This document shows positions 26,329-34,986 of a DNA stretch of 64,000 bases, one piece after another (positions within the stretch are counted from its first letter, which is position 1; each line of letters starts with the position of its first letter). Source of the DNA: Kineococcus rhizosphaerae (GTDB lineage Bacteria; Actinomycetota; Actinomycetes; Actinomycetales; Kineococcaceae). The notes under the pieces were generated by a model, which saw only the letters and a program-made list of their open reading frames with translations, had not been told where the DNA came from and ran no database searches. The stretch covers positions 227,431 through 291,430 of the forward strand of contig NZ_PVZF01000009.1 in assembly GCF_003002055.1 (NCBI RefSeq), given 5' to 3'. A program made the position numbers and the translations under genes.

Positions 26329-27732
26329 ATGACGTACCGCTCCGTCGCGCCGATCCGGGACACGGGATCCGTCCCCTTCGGCACCGCGCACCTGCCCGAC
26401 CTGGCCATGGGCGTCGACCTGGCCGCGCACGGCTACGTCGAGGAGGAACTGCTCCTGAGCGGTGCCGCCGCCGTCTGGCACCGCCCGGTCCCCGGTGGCG
26501 AGGCCGTCCCCCGCGCGGTGGAGTCGCCGTTCCGCACCCGGGTCCTCGTGCGCCGCCCCGCCGAGGCCGCGACCGCGTCCGGGTTCACGCTCCTCGAACC
26601 CCTGCACCCCGACCTCGACTCCGCGCTCGTGTGGAACGACGTGCACCCGTGGCTGCTGCGCGAGGGGCACGCCTGGGTGGGCGTCACCGCCTTCGCCCAC
26701 CTGGCGACGCAACTGCGCGAGGAGATCGACCCCGAGCGCTACGCCGACCTGGACCTGCCGCACGAGGGGCAGCAGTACGACGTCCTCGCCGCGGCGGTGC
26801 GCGCCCTCGCCGCCGGCGACCTGCTGGGTCCCGTGGCCCCCGGGCCCGTCGTCCTCGCCGGGATGTCGGCGACCGGCAGCACCTGCCGGGTGTTCCTGCA
26901 GGACGGTTTCCACGAGCGCTGCAGCACCCCCGCCGGCCGCCGGCTCGTCGACGGGTACCTCATCGCGATCTCCTCCGGCGGCGCGGGAGCCGCCGGCTAC
27001 CCGCCGCTGTCCCCGGGTGACGCCGTCCTCGCGGCCGACGACGCCCGCCGCACCGTCACCGGGCACGGCGCGGTGGTCGTGGAACTGCTCAGCGAGACCG
27101 AGTCCGAGACCCACGGCCCGGTGCTGCGCGCGGACGGCGACGAGACCGACGACCGCTACCGCCTCGTCCAGGTGGCCGGGACCGCGCACGTCGAGGCGCG
27201 ACCGAGCGTGCTGACCAACCGGCAGCAGTTCGAGGACGCGGGCGGGCGCCGGCCCGCGTTCGCCGTCCGCGAGCCGCTCAGCGACGCGCGCTTCGACCTG
27301 TACGCCCGCGCGGCCCTCGCCGCGCTGCGACGCTGGATCACCGACGACGTCCCGGCGCCCCGCGCGGACCGCCTGCACCTGCGCCCCGGGGCCGAGGAGC
27401 TGGAGCGCGACGAGGACGGCACCGCCCTCGGCGGCGTGCGCCCCCCGTGGGTCCAGGTGCCGCTGGCCGTGCACCTGCCGCACGGCACCGCCTCCGAGGA
27501 GTGCGAACCCCCACCGCCCTGGATGCCCTTCAGCGACCCCGAAGCGCTGGCCCGCCTGGTCGGCACCGTGCGCCGCTTCCCGCTGGCCGAGACCCGGCGC
27601 CGCTACGGCACCCGCGCGGCGTGGCTGCGCCGGTTCGCGGCCGCGACCGGCCAGCAGGTCGCCGCCGGCTGGTTGCTGGCCGAGGACGGCACCGAACTCC
27701 TGCACCACGCGCCGGAGCGCTGGCGTGGTTGA
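26329..27732 (+). CDS. Alpha/beta hydrolase domain protein (PF20091-like)
   Basis: A 467-residue cytoplasmic protein. A probable nucleophile elbow is VVLAGMSATGST (about residue 180); ENDVHP-like LVWNDVHPWLLREGHAWVG and LLGPVAPGP surround it, and ATSRHE-type blocks are replaced by TNRQQFEDAGGRRP. This is the pattern of the large alpha/beta hydrolase group 10 family, often near catabolic operons. The ATG at 26329 is used, with GAGGAG about 13 bases upstream; a TTG at 26296 is in frame. It is divergent from the transporter operon and shares its operator. Confidence 0.65.
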   Translation: MTYRSVAPIRDTGSVPFGTAHLPDLAMGVDLAAHGYVEEELLLSGAAAVWHRPVPGGEAVPRAVESPFRTRVLVRRPAEAATASGFTLLEPLHPDLDSALVWNDVHPWLLREGHAWVGVTAFAHLATQLREEIDPERYADLDLPHEGQQYDVLAAAVRALAAGDLLGPVAPGPVVLAGMSATGSTCRVFLQDGFHERCSTPAGRRLVDGYLIAISSGGAGAAGYPPLSPGDAVLAADDARRTVTGHGAVVVELLSETESETHGPVLRADGDETDDRYRLVQVAGTAHVEARPSVLTNRQQFEDAGGRRPAFAVREPLSDARFDLYARAALAALRRWITDDVPAPRADRLHLRPGAEELERDEDGTALGGVRPPWVQVPLAVHLPHGTASEECEPPPPWMPFSDPEALARLVGTVRRFPLAETRRRYGTRAAWLRRFAAATGQQVAAGWLLAEDGTELLHHAPERWRG

Positions 27733-27813
27733 GCCGGGCACCGCGCACCGGGGACGGCCGGTGCCCGGCCGCGACGACAGCCCGGTCCCAGGTCGTGGCC
27801 CTAGGTTGGCCCC

Positions 27814-28377
27814 GTGAACGCCGACGCCCCGGGCACCGCCCGCCCGCGACGGTCCGCCGCCTCCCGGCACCGGGCCAGCGCGCCCGCGGAAGCCCTCGCC
27901 CGGCTGGAGTGGGTCACGCAGCGGGTGTCGAGGGCCCTGCAGCGCGCGGTGGACCTCGTCGCGGCCGACCACGGCATCACCGCCGCGGAGTACCACCTGC
28001 TGCTCGCCATCAGCGACGACGTCGGCCGGTCCAACGCGGAGATCGCCCGGCTGACCTTCGTCACCCCTCAGTCGGCCAACCACGTGCTCGCCGAGCTCGA
28101 GCGCCGCGCGTTCCTGCAGCGCACCGACGACCCGAACCACGGCCGCATCCGGCACGCGGTGCTGACGCGCACCGGCCGGGAGGTCCTGGACAGCTGCACC
28201 CGCCAGATCGCCGCGATCGAAGCCCGGGTCGTGGCCGGCCTCGACGAGCAGCAGCGCGCGGTGCTGCTGCCCGCGCTGTGGCAGGCGGCCGAGACGCTGG
28301 CCGGCGGCTTCTTCGGCGACGCCGCGGAGGAGGCCCGGGCCGAGGAGCTGCGCCGCGCCCGGCACGCGCCGCGCTGA
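27814..28377 (+). CDS. MarR-family transcriptional regulator
   Basis: A 187-residue regulator. The winged helix spans about residues 55-125: ITAAEYHLLLAISDD, SNAEIARLTFVTPQSANHVL (recognition helix) and LERRAFLQRTDDPNHGRIRHAVLTRTG split over the wing. Dimerisation helices flank it. The N-terminal 25 residues are basic and disordered. GTG start. It follows the hydrolase gene by 81 bases and very likely controls the divergent promoter at 26221-26328, with the transported compound or a metabolite as ligand. Confidence 0.9.
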   Translation: MNADAPGTARPRRSAASRHRASAPAEALARLEWVTQRVSRALQRAVDLVAADHGITAAEYHLLLAISDDVGRSNAEIARLTFVTPQSANHVLAELERRAFLQRTDDPNHGRIRHAVLTRTGREVLDSCTRQIAAIEARVVAGLDEQQRAVLLPALWQAAETLAGGFFGDAAEEARAEELRRARHAPR

Positions 28378-28389
28378 CGCCCTCGGCCC

Positions 28390-30210
28390 TCACGCCTCGG
28401 TGTGCCCCAGCGCCAGGTCGGGCAGCGTCCGCACGACCGGATCGGCCGTCCCGTCCAGTTCGAGCACGGTGACGACGTTGCGCCCCGCCCGGACCACCGG
28501 GGCCGGGACGTACAGCGAACGCTGCGGCCCGTGCCGCCAGTACCGGCCGAGGCAGAACCCGTTGACCCACGCCACCCCGCGCCCCCAGCCCCCCGTGTCC
28601 AGGAACAGGTCGGCGACGGCGGGGACGTCGAGCGCGGCGCTCGCGAGCACGGGCCCCACGAGGGCGTCGACTGGTCCGGCGCCGGACCCGGCGCCGGGGT
28701 CGAGCCGCAGCGCGTCGTGGTCGACGGGCCGGACGACGGCCCCCTCCAGCCGGCGGCCGCCGACCAGGAGCGGGCCGACGATCCCCTTGGGCTCGCCCAG
28801 GCGGGGTCCGTAGTTGACGCGGCCGGCGTCCTCGACGAGCAGGTCGACCCGCGTTCCCGGCGCGTGCGGGGGCAGGGCCAGCGCGACGTCGTGGTGCTCG
28901 CGGAACATCGTCCCGACCCGCACCCCGTCGAGCAGGACCGTCACCCGGTCGCGGACCTCGCCCACGCTCAGCAGCGTCGGGCCCGCAGCCCCGCCGGAGG
29001 TCCCGGAGATCCAGGCGAAGCGCACGGGTTCCCCCGACGGGACCTCGAGGTCGTCCAGGACGGGCGGTGCGCTCCCCTCCCAGGGCAGGTCCGGGCCGGC
29101 GAACTCCGCCAGGGGACGGGAGGCGGTGAAGGCCGCCTCCAGGACCGGTGCGGGCGGGTGGTCCTGCGCCGATCCGGTGAGGACCTCGGCGGGGACCGGC
29201 GCGTACCGGGCGATGACCTCGCGGAACGCGTGGAACTTCGCCGTGGGCCGGCCCGCCTCGTCCAGCAGGGCGTCGTAGTCGTAGGACGTGACGGTCGGCT
29301 GGTAGGTGCCCTTGTCGTTGGCTCCGTTGGTGAACCCGAAGTTCGTCCCGCCGTGGAGCACGTAGACGTTCACCCCGGCCCCGCGCGAGAGCATCGCGTC
29401 GAGTTCCGCGGTGGCCTCGGCCACCGACGTCGTCCCGTGGTGCGAACCCCAGTGGTCGAACCAGCCGATCCAGAACTCCGAGCAGACCAGGGGCCCCTCG
29501 GGCTGGTGCTCGCGCAGCGTCGCGAGCCGTTGCGCCGCCCGGCCCCCGAACGACCCCGTCGTCAGCAACCCGGGAAGGGTGCCGGCGGCCAGCATCTCGT
29601 CGGTGGGCTGGTCGACGGTGGTCAGCGGGACGGTGATCCCGGCCCCGCGCGTGGTCGCCACGAGGTGCTCGAGGTACCGGACCCGGGCGGCGCCGTCGTC
29701 CCCGGTGTCGTAGGCGCCGTACTCGTTCTCCACCTGCACGAGCACGACGGGACCGCCGCGGTCGGCCTGCCGCGGGACCACGACGTCGTAGACGGCGGTC
29801 AGGAACTCGTCCACGGCCGCGAGGTAGTCCGCGTCGTCGGTGCGCAGCCGCACCCCCGAGCGGGTCAGCCAGACCGGCAGCCCCCCGTTGTCCCACTCGG
29901 CGCAGATGTACGGGCCCGGGCGCACGACGACGTCGAGCCCCTCGCGGTCGGCGGCGTCGAGGAACCCGGCCAGGTCGCAGAAGCCGTCGGTGCGGAACTC
30001 ACCCCGGCGCGGGGCGTGCAGGTTCCACGGCACGTACGTCTCGACGGTGTTCAGGCCGAGCAGGCGCGCCGCCCGCAGCCGGTCGCCCCATTGCTGCGGG
30101 TGGACGCGGAAGTAGTGCAGGGCGCCGGACAGCAGCAGGTGGGGGCGGCCGTCGCGCACGAACCCCTCGGGGCCGACGGTCAGCTGACGGGTGCTGGGCG
30201 CGGGCGTCAC
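28390..30210 (-). CDS. Glycoside hydrolase family 35 beta-galactosidase
   Basis: A 606-residue GH35 enzyme, which removes terminal beta-galactosyl units. The TIM barrel occupies about residues 15-330 with SGALHYFRVHPQQW, NTVETYVPWNLHAP, VVVRPGPYICAEWDNGGLPVWL in pieces, the acid/base Glu in VQVENEYGAY (about 163) and the nucleophile Glu in VCSEFWIGWFDHWG (about 245). Beta-sandwich domains follow to the C terminus, ending in GRYWRHGPQRSLYVP. No signal peptide, so it acts in the cytoplasm. GTG at 30210. It stands apart from the sulfur genes, separated by a strong hairpin. Confidence 0.93.
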   Translation of the reverse strand: MTPAPSTRQLTVGPEGFVRDGRPHLLLSGALHYFRVHPQQWGDRLRAARLLGLNTVETYVPWNLHAPRRGEFRTDGFCDLAGFLDAADREGLDVVVRPGPYICAEWDNGGLPVWLTRSGVRLRTDDADYLAAVDEFLTAVYDVVVPRQADRGGPVVLVQVENEYGAYDTGDDGAARVRYLEHLVATTRGAGITVPLTTVDQPTDEMLAAGTLPGLLTTGSFGGRAAQRLATLREHQPEGPLVCSEFWIGWFDHWGSHHGTTSVAEATAELDAMLSRGAGVNVYVLHGGTNFGFTNGANDKGTYQPTVTSYDYDALLDEAGRPTAKFHAFREVIARYAPVPAEVLTGSAQDHPPAPVLEAAFTASRPLAEFAGPDLPWEGSAPPVLDDLEVPSGEPVRFAWISGTSGGAAGPTLLSVGEVRDRVTVLLDGVRVGTMFREHHDVALALPPHAPGTRVDLLVEDAGRVNYGPRLGEPKGIVGPLLVGGRRLEGAVVRPVDHDALRLDPGAGSGAGPVDALVGPVLASAALDVPAVADLFLDTGGWGRGVAWVNGFCLGRYWRHGPQRSLYVPAPVVRAGRNVVTVLELDGTADPVVRTLPDLALGHTEA

Positions 30211-30277
30211 GCGTCGCACGCTACCGCCCGGACGGGCGCGGTACGGGCTGCTCACGCCCCGCACCCGGACCTCTCGT

Positions 30278-30348
30278 TTCCCGCGCTTCGCACACGTCGG
30301 GCCCCGGATCGCGACGATCCGGGGCCCGACGTGTGCGAAGCGCGGGAA
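30278..30348. terminator. Very long perfect hairpin, repeat-family member
   Basis: A perfect 34-bp stem with a three-base loop (centre 30313) lies between the stop of the flavin monooxygenase gene (30360) and the start of the GH35 gene (30210). It can end the leftward sulfur operon. The outer arm contains CGCACACGTCGG, which recurs in the hairpin region at 62035-62142; the two are members of one repeat family. Confidence 0.85.
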
Positions 30349-30359
30349 GAGCCGGTGGG

Positions 30360-31562
30360 TCAGGTCCTCACCGGCTCGCTCCAGCGCGGGCCGAAGGCCG
30401 ACTCGTCGACCCGCGGCGCCGGCAGCCCCAGCCGTTCCCGCAACGTCCCGGGCGCGTACTCCTCGCGGACCAGCCCTCGCGAGCGCAGGATCGGCAGGAC
30501 GGACGCGGCGAACGCCTCGAGGTCGTCGGGCAGCACGTTGACGTGGACGCTGACCCCGTCGAGAGCACCGGCCTCGTACCAGCGGGTGAGGTCGTCGGCG
30601 ATCTGCAACGCCGTCCCCGCCAGCAGCCGGTGGCCCGAGCTCTCCGCCTGCGGGCCCGTCGGGGCGTGGTCGAACCGGTCCCGCGCGACGGTGTCGGCGG
30701 CCTGCAGGTCGTGGACCCGCTGCAGCGCGGCGTCCCGCGACGCCCCGACGACCGGCACGACGCCGGGCAGGACGCGGACGTCGTCGGCGGCCCGTCCGTG
30801 CCCCACGGCCGCGGCCCGCACCCGGCGGCGGTAGTCCACGCTGCCCTGGAGGTCGGGCTGGCGGGTGTAGACGACGTCGGCGAACCGGCCGGCGAGGTCG
30901 ATCCCGGACGGGGACCCCCCGGCCTGGGCGATGAGCGGGACGGTCTGCGGGGACCGCGTCGTGTGCAGGGGCCCGCGGACGCGGTAGTGCGGGCCGTGGT
31001 GGTTGACCTCGCGGACCGCGTCCCGGCGCAGCAGCTCCCCGGACTCGCGGTCGGCGACGAACGGGTCGGGCTCCCACGCGCTGAGCAGGGCGATGACGGC
31101 GGTGACGTAGTCCTGCGCCACCTCGTACCGCAGGTCGTGCTCGGGCAGCCGGTCCCGGCCGTAGTTGCGCGCCGAGTTGTCGTCGGTGCTCGTCACGACG
31201 TTCCACCCGGCCCGGCCCCGCGTGAGGTGGTCGATGGAGGCGAGCTGACGCGCGGTCGTGAACGGTTCGTTGAAGGTCGTGGAGTGGGTGGCGACGAGCC
31301 CGAGGTGCTCGGTCGAGCCGGCCAGGGCCGCGACGAGGATGAAGGGGTCCAGGGGCCACTGCAACGGCGAGGCGGGGTCGTCGGGCACGGCCAAGGTGTC
31401 GGCGAGGAAGAGGGCGTCGAAGACCGCCTCCTCCAGGACCCGGCCGAGCTCCGACCAGTACTCCAGGGTGGTGTTGGCGGTGACGTCGGCGCGGGACACG
31501 CGCCAGGCGGCGGTGTGACCGCCGAGCTGACCACGCAGGACGGCGTTGAGGACGAAGGGCAC
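30360..31562 (-). CDS. NtaA/DszA-family FMN-dependent monooxygenase (A)
   Basis: A 400-residue luciferase-like monooxygenase of the nitrilotriacetate/dibenzothiophene-sulfone group. Typical blocks: AVFDALFLADTLAV, LVATHSTTFNEPFTTARQLASIDHL in two parts, GRAGWNVVTSTDDNSARNYG, VPLIAQAGGSPSGIDLAGRFADVVY, and the C-terminal EEYAPGTLRERLGL. These enzymes need reduced FMN from a separate reductase and open C-S or C-N bonds. It is the last gene of the leftward transporter operon and starts 78 bases after the second flavin enzyme gene. Confidence 0.9.
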   Translation of the reverse strand: MPFVLNAVLRGQLGGHTAAWRVSRADVTANTTLEYWSELGRVLEEAVFDALFLADTLAVPDDPASPLQWPLDPFILVAALAGSTEHLGLVATHSTTFNEPFTTARQLASIDHLTRGRAGWNVVTSTDDNSARNYGRDRLPEHDLRYEVAQDYVTAVIALLSAWEPDPFVADRESGELLRRDAVREVNHHGPHYRVRGPLHTTRSPQTVPLIAQAGGSPSGIDLAGRFADVVYTRQPDLQGSVDYRRRVRAAAVGHGRAADDVRVLPGVVPVVGASRDAALQRVHDLQAADTVARDRFDHAPTGPQAESSGHRLLAGTALQIADDLTRWYEAGALDGVSVHVNVLPDDLEAFAASVLPILRSRGLVREEYAPGTLRERLGLPAPRVDESAFGPRWSEPVRT

Positions 31563-31582
31563 GGTGGTCTCCGGAAGGGTGT

Positions 31583-31612
31583 CGCGAGCGGCCGTTCAAC
31601 GAGCCGCTCGCG
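31583..31612 (-). terminator. Intercistronic hairpin
   Basis: A perfect 10-bp stem (CGCGAGCGGC with GCCGCTCGCG) around a ten-base loop lies in the 78-base gap between two flavin oxidoreductase genes. It could attenuate transcription or protect the upstream message. It stops short of the GGAG that serves the gene at 30360-31562. Confidence 0.5.
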
Positions 31613-31640
31613 GCCCTCCCGGGTTCTGGTGCAGGAAAGG

Positions 31641-32708
31641 TCAGGGTTCGAGCGTCGGTCGCGGGAACTCCTCCCACGACCGGCTCGGGAACTCGCGGCG
31701 CACGACGGGGGCCACCTCGCCGGCGAACAGTTCGAGCGTCGCGCGCTGCTCGGCCGGGTCCAGCCCCTGACCGTCGACACCGATCGCGAGGAGCTCGTGA
31801 CCGAACGCCCCGTGGTAGTCACCGATCTTGTCCACGACCTGCGCGGGCGAGCCCACCAGGTTCGGCCCGCGGTCGAGAGCGTCCTCGAGCGACGTGAACG
31901 GCGACCGGTTGTGCGCCGCGGCCGGGGTGGCCATGTACGCCTCCCACAGCGGCCGGAACCGGGCGACCGCCTCCTGGGACGTGCGGGCCAGGTGCACGCC
32001 CCCCGACCCCGCCCCCACGAGCGCCCGCGCGGGGTCGTGCCCGTGCTCGGCGAACCGCTGACGGTAGTGGGCGATGAGGTCGGCGTACTTGGCCTGCGGG
32101 TGGAAGGCGTTGGCCGAGAACAGGGGTTCGCCGTAGCGGGCGGCCAGCTCCGTCGACTCGGTGCTCGACGCCGAGCCGTGCCACACCCGCGGCGGACCCG
32201 CCAGCGGACGCGGGTACGTCGTGGCCGCGACGAGGTCGGGACGGTACCGGCCGGACCAGCTCACCTTCTCCTCCCTCCACAACCGGTGCAGGAGCTCGTA
32301 GTTCTCCCGGTTGCGGTCCCACTGGTCGGCGAGGTCGAACCCGAACAGCTCGGACTGGTGCGCGTCGTTGCCCTTGCCGATGACGATCTCGACGCGGCCG
32401 TCGGACAGGTGGTCCAGCGTCGCGTAGTCCTCCGCGACGCGCACCGGGTCCAGCAGGCTCAGCACCGTGACGGTCGTGAACAGCCGGATCGTCGACGTCC
32501 GCGCCGCCAGGTGCGAGAGCACGACGGTCGGTGAGCTGGACAGGAACTCCGGTGAGTGACGCTCCCCCACCCCGAAGGCGTCGAGCCCCAGCTCCTCGAC
32601 GAACTCCGCCGTCTCGACGACCTCGCGGAACCGCTGCCGCGGCGGGGTGAGCCGCCCGGCGGCGGCATCGCCGCTCGTGCCGATGAGCGTCATGACGAGG
32701 AACTTCAC
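31641..32708 (-). CDS. LLM-class flavin-dependent oxidoreductase (CE1758-like, A)
   Basis: A 355-residue luciferase-like enzyme starting MKFLVMTLIGTSG. Blocks: LGLDAFGVGERHSPEFLSSSPTVVL in two parts, LDPVRVAEDYATLDHLSDGRVEIVIGKGN, WREEKVSWSGRYRP, and GSPAQVVDKIGDYHGAFGH. It is a clear paralog of 40753-41838. It overlaps the GNAT gene upstream by four bases (ATGA or GTGA type) and precedes the NtaA-type monooxygenase, so the two flavin enzymes may act in series on one organosulfur substrate. Confidence 0.88.
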   Translation of the reverse strand: MKFLVMTLIGTSGDAAAGRLTPPRQRFREVVETAEFVEELGLDAFGVGERHSPEFLSSSPTVVLSHLAARTSTIRLFTTVTVLSLLDPVRVAEDYATLDHLSDGRVEIVIGKGNDAHQSELFGFDLADQWDRNRENYELLHRLWREEKVSWSGRYRPDLVAATTYPRPLAGPPRVWHGSASSTESTELAARYGEPLFSANAFHPQAKYADLIAHYRQRFAEHGHDPARALVGAGSGGVHLARTSQEAVARFRPLWEAYMATPAAAHNRSPFTSLEDALDRGPNLVGSPAQVVDKIGDYHGAFGHELLAIGVDGQGLDPAEQRATLELFAGEVAPVVRREFPSRSWEEFPRPTLEP

Positions 32709-33214
32709 GCCGACCCCTCCCCGGGCGTCAGGTCCTTGGTGAACGCCAGGGGGCCGATCGTCTCGGGGTCGACGTCGAGGTCGAACTGCGGGACGTAGCC
32801 GGAGGTCAGGTAGAGGTGCTTGGCCTCGGGCTGGCGCGGCCCCGTCGTCAGGTACAGCGCCTCGTAGCCGTTCGCCACCGCACGCCGTTCCAGCTCGGCC
32901 AGCACCCGTCGCGCCAGGCCCCGCCGGCGGTGCGCGGGGTGCGTCCAGATGCGCTTGAGCTCGGCGGTCCGCTCGTCGTAGCGGCGGTAGGCGCCGCCGG
33001 CGATCGCGGCCCCGTCCTCCAGGAGCAGCAGGAGCACCCCGTGCGGTTCGGCGAACTCCTGCGCCGGGTACCGCTCCAGCTCCTGCCGGACCTGCTCGAC
33101 CGTCCCGCCGTAGCGCGTGCCGTACTCGTGGGCGAGGTCGTCGAACAGCGGCTTCGCCAGCGGGTCGGCGGTGCCGACCGCACGGACGACGAGCTCGGCG
33201 GGTTCGGCGGTCAC
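32705..33214 (-). CDS. GNAT N-acetyltransferase
   Basis: A 169-residue GNAT. The acetyl-CoA loop is HPAHRRRGLARRVLAELERRA (split: RRRGLARR is the Q/RxxGxG/A motif), followed by GYEALYLTTGPRQPEAKHLY and GYVPQFD. It overlaps the ABC ATPase gene and the flavin oxidoreductase gene by four bases each. In organosulfur operons such acetyltransferases often detoxify amine-bearing substrates such as cysteine derivatives; that role is inferred here. Confidence 0.85.
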   Translation of the reverse strand: MTAEPAELVVRAVGTADPLAKPLFDDLAHEYGTRYGGTVEQVRQELERYPAQEFAEPHGVLLLLLEDGAAIAGGAYRRYDERTAELKRIWTHPAHRRRGLARRVLAELERRAVANGYEALYLTTGPRQPEAKHLYLTSGYVPQFDLDVDPETIGPLAFTKDLTPGEGSA

Positions 33215-34836
33215 GTCGCGTCCTCCAGCGCCCGGCGGCCGGGGATGGCCTCGAGCAGTTCCACGGTGTACTCGTGCTGCGGGTGCGCGAAGACGTCCCG
33301 CGCGGGGGCGAACTCCACCAGGTTCCCGCGACGCATGACCCCCACCTTGTCGCTGATCTGCCGGATCACGGCCAGGTCGTGGGAGATGAACAGGTAGCTC
33401 AGCCCGTGGTCGGCCTGCAGCTGCACGAGCAGCTCCAGGATCTGCGCCTGCACCGACACGTCGAGGGCGGAGACGGGCTCGTCGCAGACGACGAACTCCG
33501 GTTCCAGCGCCAGGGCGCGGGCGATGGCGACCCGCTGGCGCTGACCGCCGGACAGCTCCGCGGGCCGGCGCTCGAGGGCGTCGGCGGGCAGTCGCACCTG
33601 GTCCAGCAACGACGCGGCCTTCTTGCGCCGCGAGGACCGATCGCCGACCCCGAAGGCGCGCAACGGTTCGGCGATCGTCTCGCCGACGGCGACGCGCGGG
33701 TCGAGGGACGCGTAGGGGTTCTGGTAGACGAGCTGCGCGCGACGGCGCAGGTCCCGCCACGCGGACCCCTTGAGCCCCGCGGTCTCGACGCCGTCGAACA
33801 GCACCTGCCCCGAGGTGGGCCGCTCCAGCCCCAGGACGAGGCGGGCCGTCGTCGTCTTGCCCGACCCCGACTCCCCCACCAGCCCGACGGTCTCGCCGCG
33901 GCCGATGTCGAAGCTGACGTCCGACACGGCGGTCTGGACGTTGCCCCGGCCGGGCAGCGGGAACTCCTTGACCAGGGACCGCACCTGCACGAGGGGCTCG
34001 CGCGGGCGGGGCGCCGGCGGAGCGGTCCGCTCGCGCGGCACGGCCCGGATCCGCGCGCTGTGCAGGCTCGGGGCGGCCGCGAGCAGCGACTTCGTGTACT
34101 CGTGCTCCGGTTCCGTCAGCACCTGCTGGGCGGTGCCGACTTCGACGACCTCGCCCTGGGACATGACGACGACCCGGGAGGCGCGGTCGGCGGCCACCGC
34201 CAGGTCGTGCGTGATGAACAGCACAGCCGTCCCCGCGTCCCGGGTGAGGGACTCCAGGTGGTCCAGCACCTGCCGCTGCACCGTGACGTCGAGCGCGCTC
34301 GTCGGTTCGTCGGCCACCAGCAGGCGGGGCCCGGCGGCCAGCCCGATGGCGATGAGGACGCGCTGCCGCATGCCCCCCGACAGTTCCGTCGGGTACTGCT
34401 TCGCGCGCACGGCCGCGTCCGGCAGCCCGGCGGCGGTGAGGAGCTCGACCGCCCGCAGCCGGGCGGCGGCGCCCTTGGCCAGACCGTGGACGTGCAGCAC
34501 CTCGGCGACCTGGTCCCCGATGCGCTTGACGGGGTTCAGCGACAGCGTCGGGTCCTGCGGGACCAGGCCGATCCGGGCCCCGCGCACCGAGCGCCAGGCC
34601 TTCTCGCCGAGGCCGACGAGCTCGTCGCCCTCGAACAGCACCGATCCGGAGCCCACCGTGCCCGACCCCGACAGGAGCCCCACGACGGCGTGCGCGGTCG
34701 TGCTCTTGCCCGACCCGGACTCCCCGACGACGGCGACGACCTCACCGGGGTGGACGTCGAACGACACCCCGTGGACGACCTCGCGGGAACCGTAGGAGAT
34801 CTTCAGGTCCTGGACCTGCAACAACGGCTGGTTCAC
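33211..34836 (-). CDS. Double-ATPase ABC protein for oligopeptide-type transporter
   Basis: A 541-residue protein with two complete ATPase domains. N-terminal half: Walker A GESGSGKSTT, signature LSGGMRQRV, Walker B LLVADEPTSALD. C-terminal half (from about 285): Walker A GESGSGKTTT, signature LSGGQRQRVAIARAL, Walker B FVVCDEPVSALD. It energises the two permeases at 34973-36864. The GTG at 34836 overlaps the stop of a 47-residue small ORF; the frame is open to 34965, but that extra stretch corresponds to the inserted repeat. Confidence 0.92.
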   Translation of the reverse strand: MNQPLLQVQDLKISYGSREVVHGVSFDVHPGEVVAVVGESGSGKSTTAHAVVGLLSGSGTVGSGSVLFEGDELVGLGEKAWRSVRGARIGLVPQDPTLSLNPVKRIGDQVAEVLHVHGLAKGAAARLRAVELLTAAGLPDAAVRAKQYPTELSGGMRQRVLIAIGLAAGPRLLVADEPTSALDVTVQRQVLDHLESLTRDAGTAVLFITHDLAVAADRASRVVVMSQGEVVEVGTAQQVLTEPEHEYTKSLLAAAPSLHSARIRAVPRERTAPPAPRPREPLVQVRSLVKEFPLPGRGNVQTAVSDVSFDIGRGETVGLVGESGSGKTTTARLVLGLERPTSGQVLFDGVETAGLKGSAWRDLRRRAQLVYQNPYASLDPRVAVGETIAEPLRAFGVGDRSSRRKKAASLLDQVRLPADALERRPAELSGGQRQRVAIARALALEPEFVVCDEPVSALDVSVQAQILELLVQLQADHGLSYLFISHDLAVIRQISDKVGVMRRGNLVEFAPARDVFAHPQHEYTVELLEAIPGRRALEDAT

Positions 34837-34976
34837 GCCGTGCCCCCGGTTCGCTCCGTCGTGGCGCACCAGACGGCGCCTTCCTCCCGGGCCGCGCAGC
34901 GACTCCGTCTGGAGCCGGCGCGCAGCGCCGGACGCGTCCCGTCCGTCCAGGCGCTGTCGCGCCACTCGTCGCTCAC
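34833..34976 (-). CDS. Intercistronic small ORF, 47 aa (copy A)
   Basis: An open frame that begins with a GTG overlapping the permease stop and ends with a TGA overlapping the ATPase start. The predicted protein begins VSDEWRDSAWTDGTR and contains RRSRCAAREEG; the second half holds a further Cys. It resembles the 39-residue ORF at 36861-36980. The DNA between the two flanking direct repeats is what is conserved, so this may be a repeat that merely keeps the frame rather than a true gene. No known family. Confidence 0.4.
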   Translation of the reverse strand: MSDEWRDSAWTDGTRPALRAGSRRSRCAAREEGAVWCATTERTGGTA

Positions 34977-34986
34977 GCCGTGCCCC
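34833..34986 (-). repeat. Insert A with 14-bp flanking direct repeats
   Basis: The 14 bases at 34833-34846 recur exactly at 34973-34986, on either side of a unit that includes the block at about 34880-34912 shared with insert B (two mismatches in 36 bases). Removing one repeat plus the unit would restore a simple GTGA overlap between permease and ATPase genes, so this looks like an insertion with target duplication. Confidence 0.6.

Noticed and set aside
28390..31677. Single long minus-strand frame joining the GH35 enzyme with upstream sequence
   Set aside because: The extra part crosses the long hairpin and the flavin monooxygenase gene out of frame; GH35 family length fits the start at 30210.
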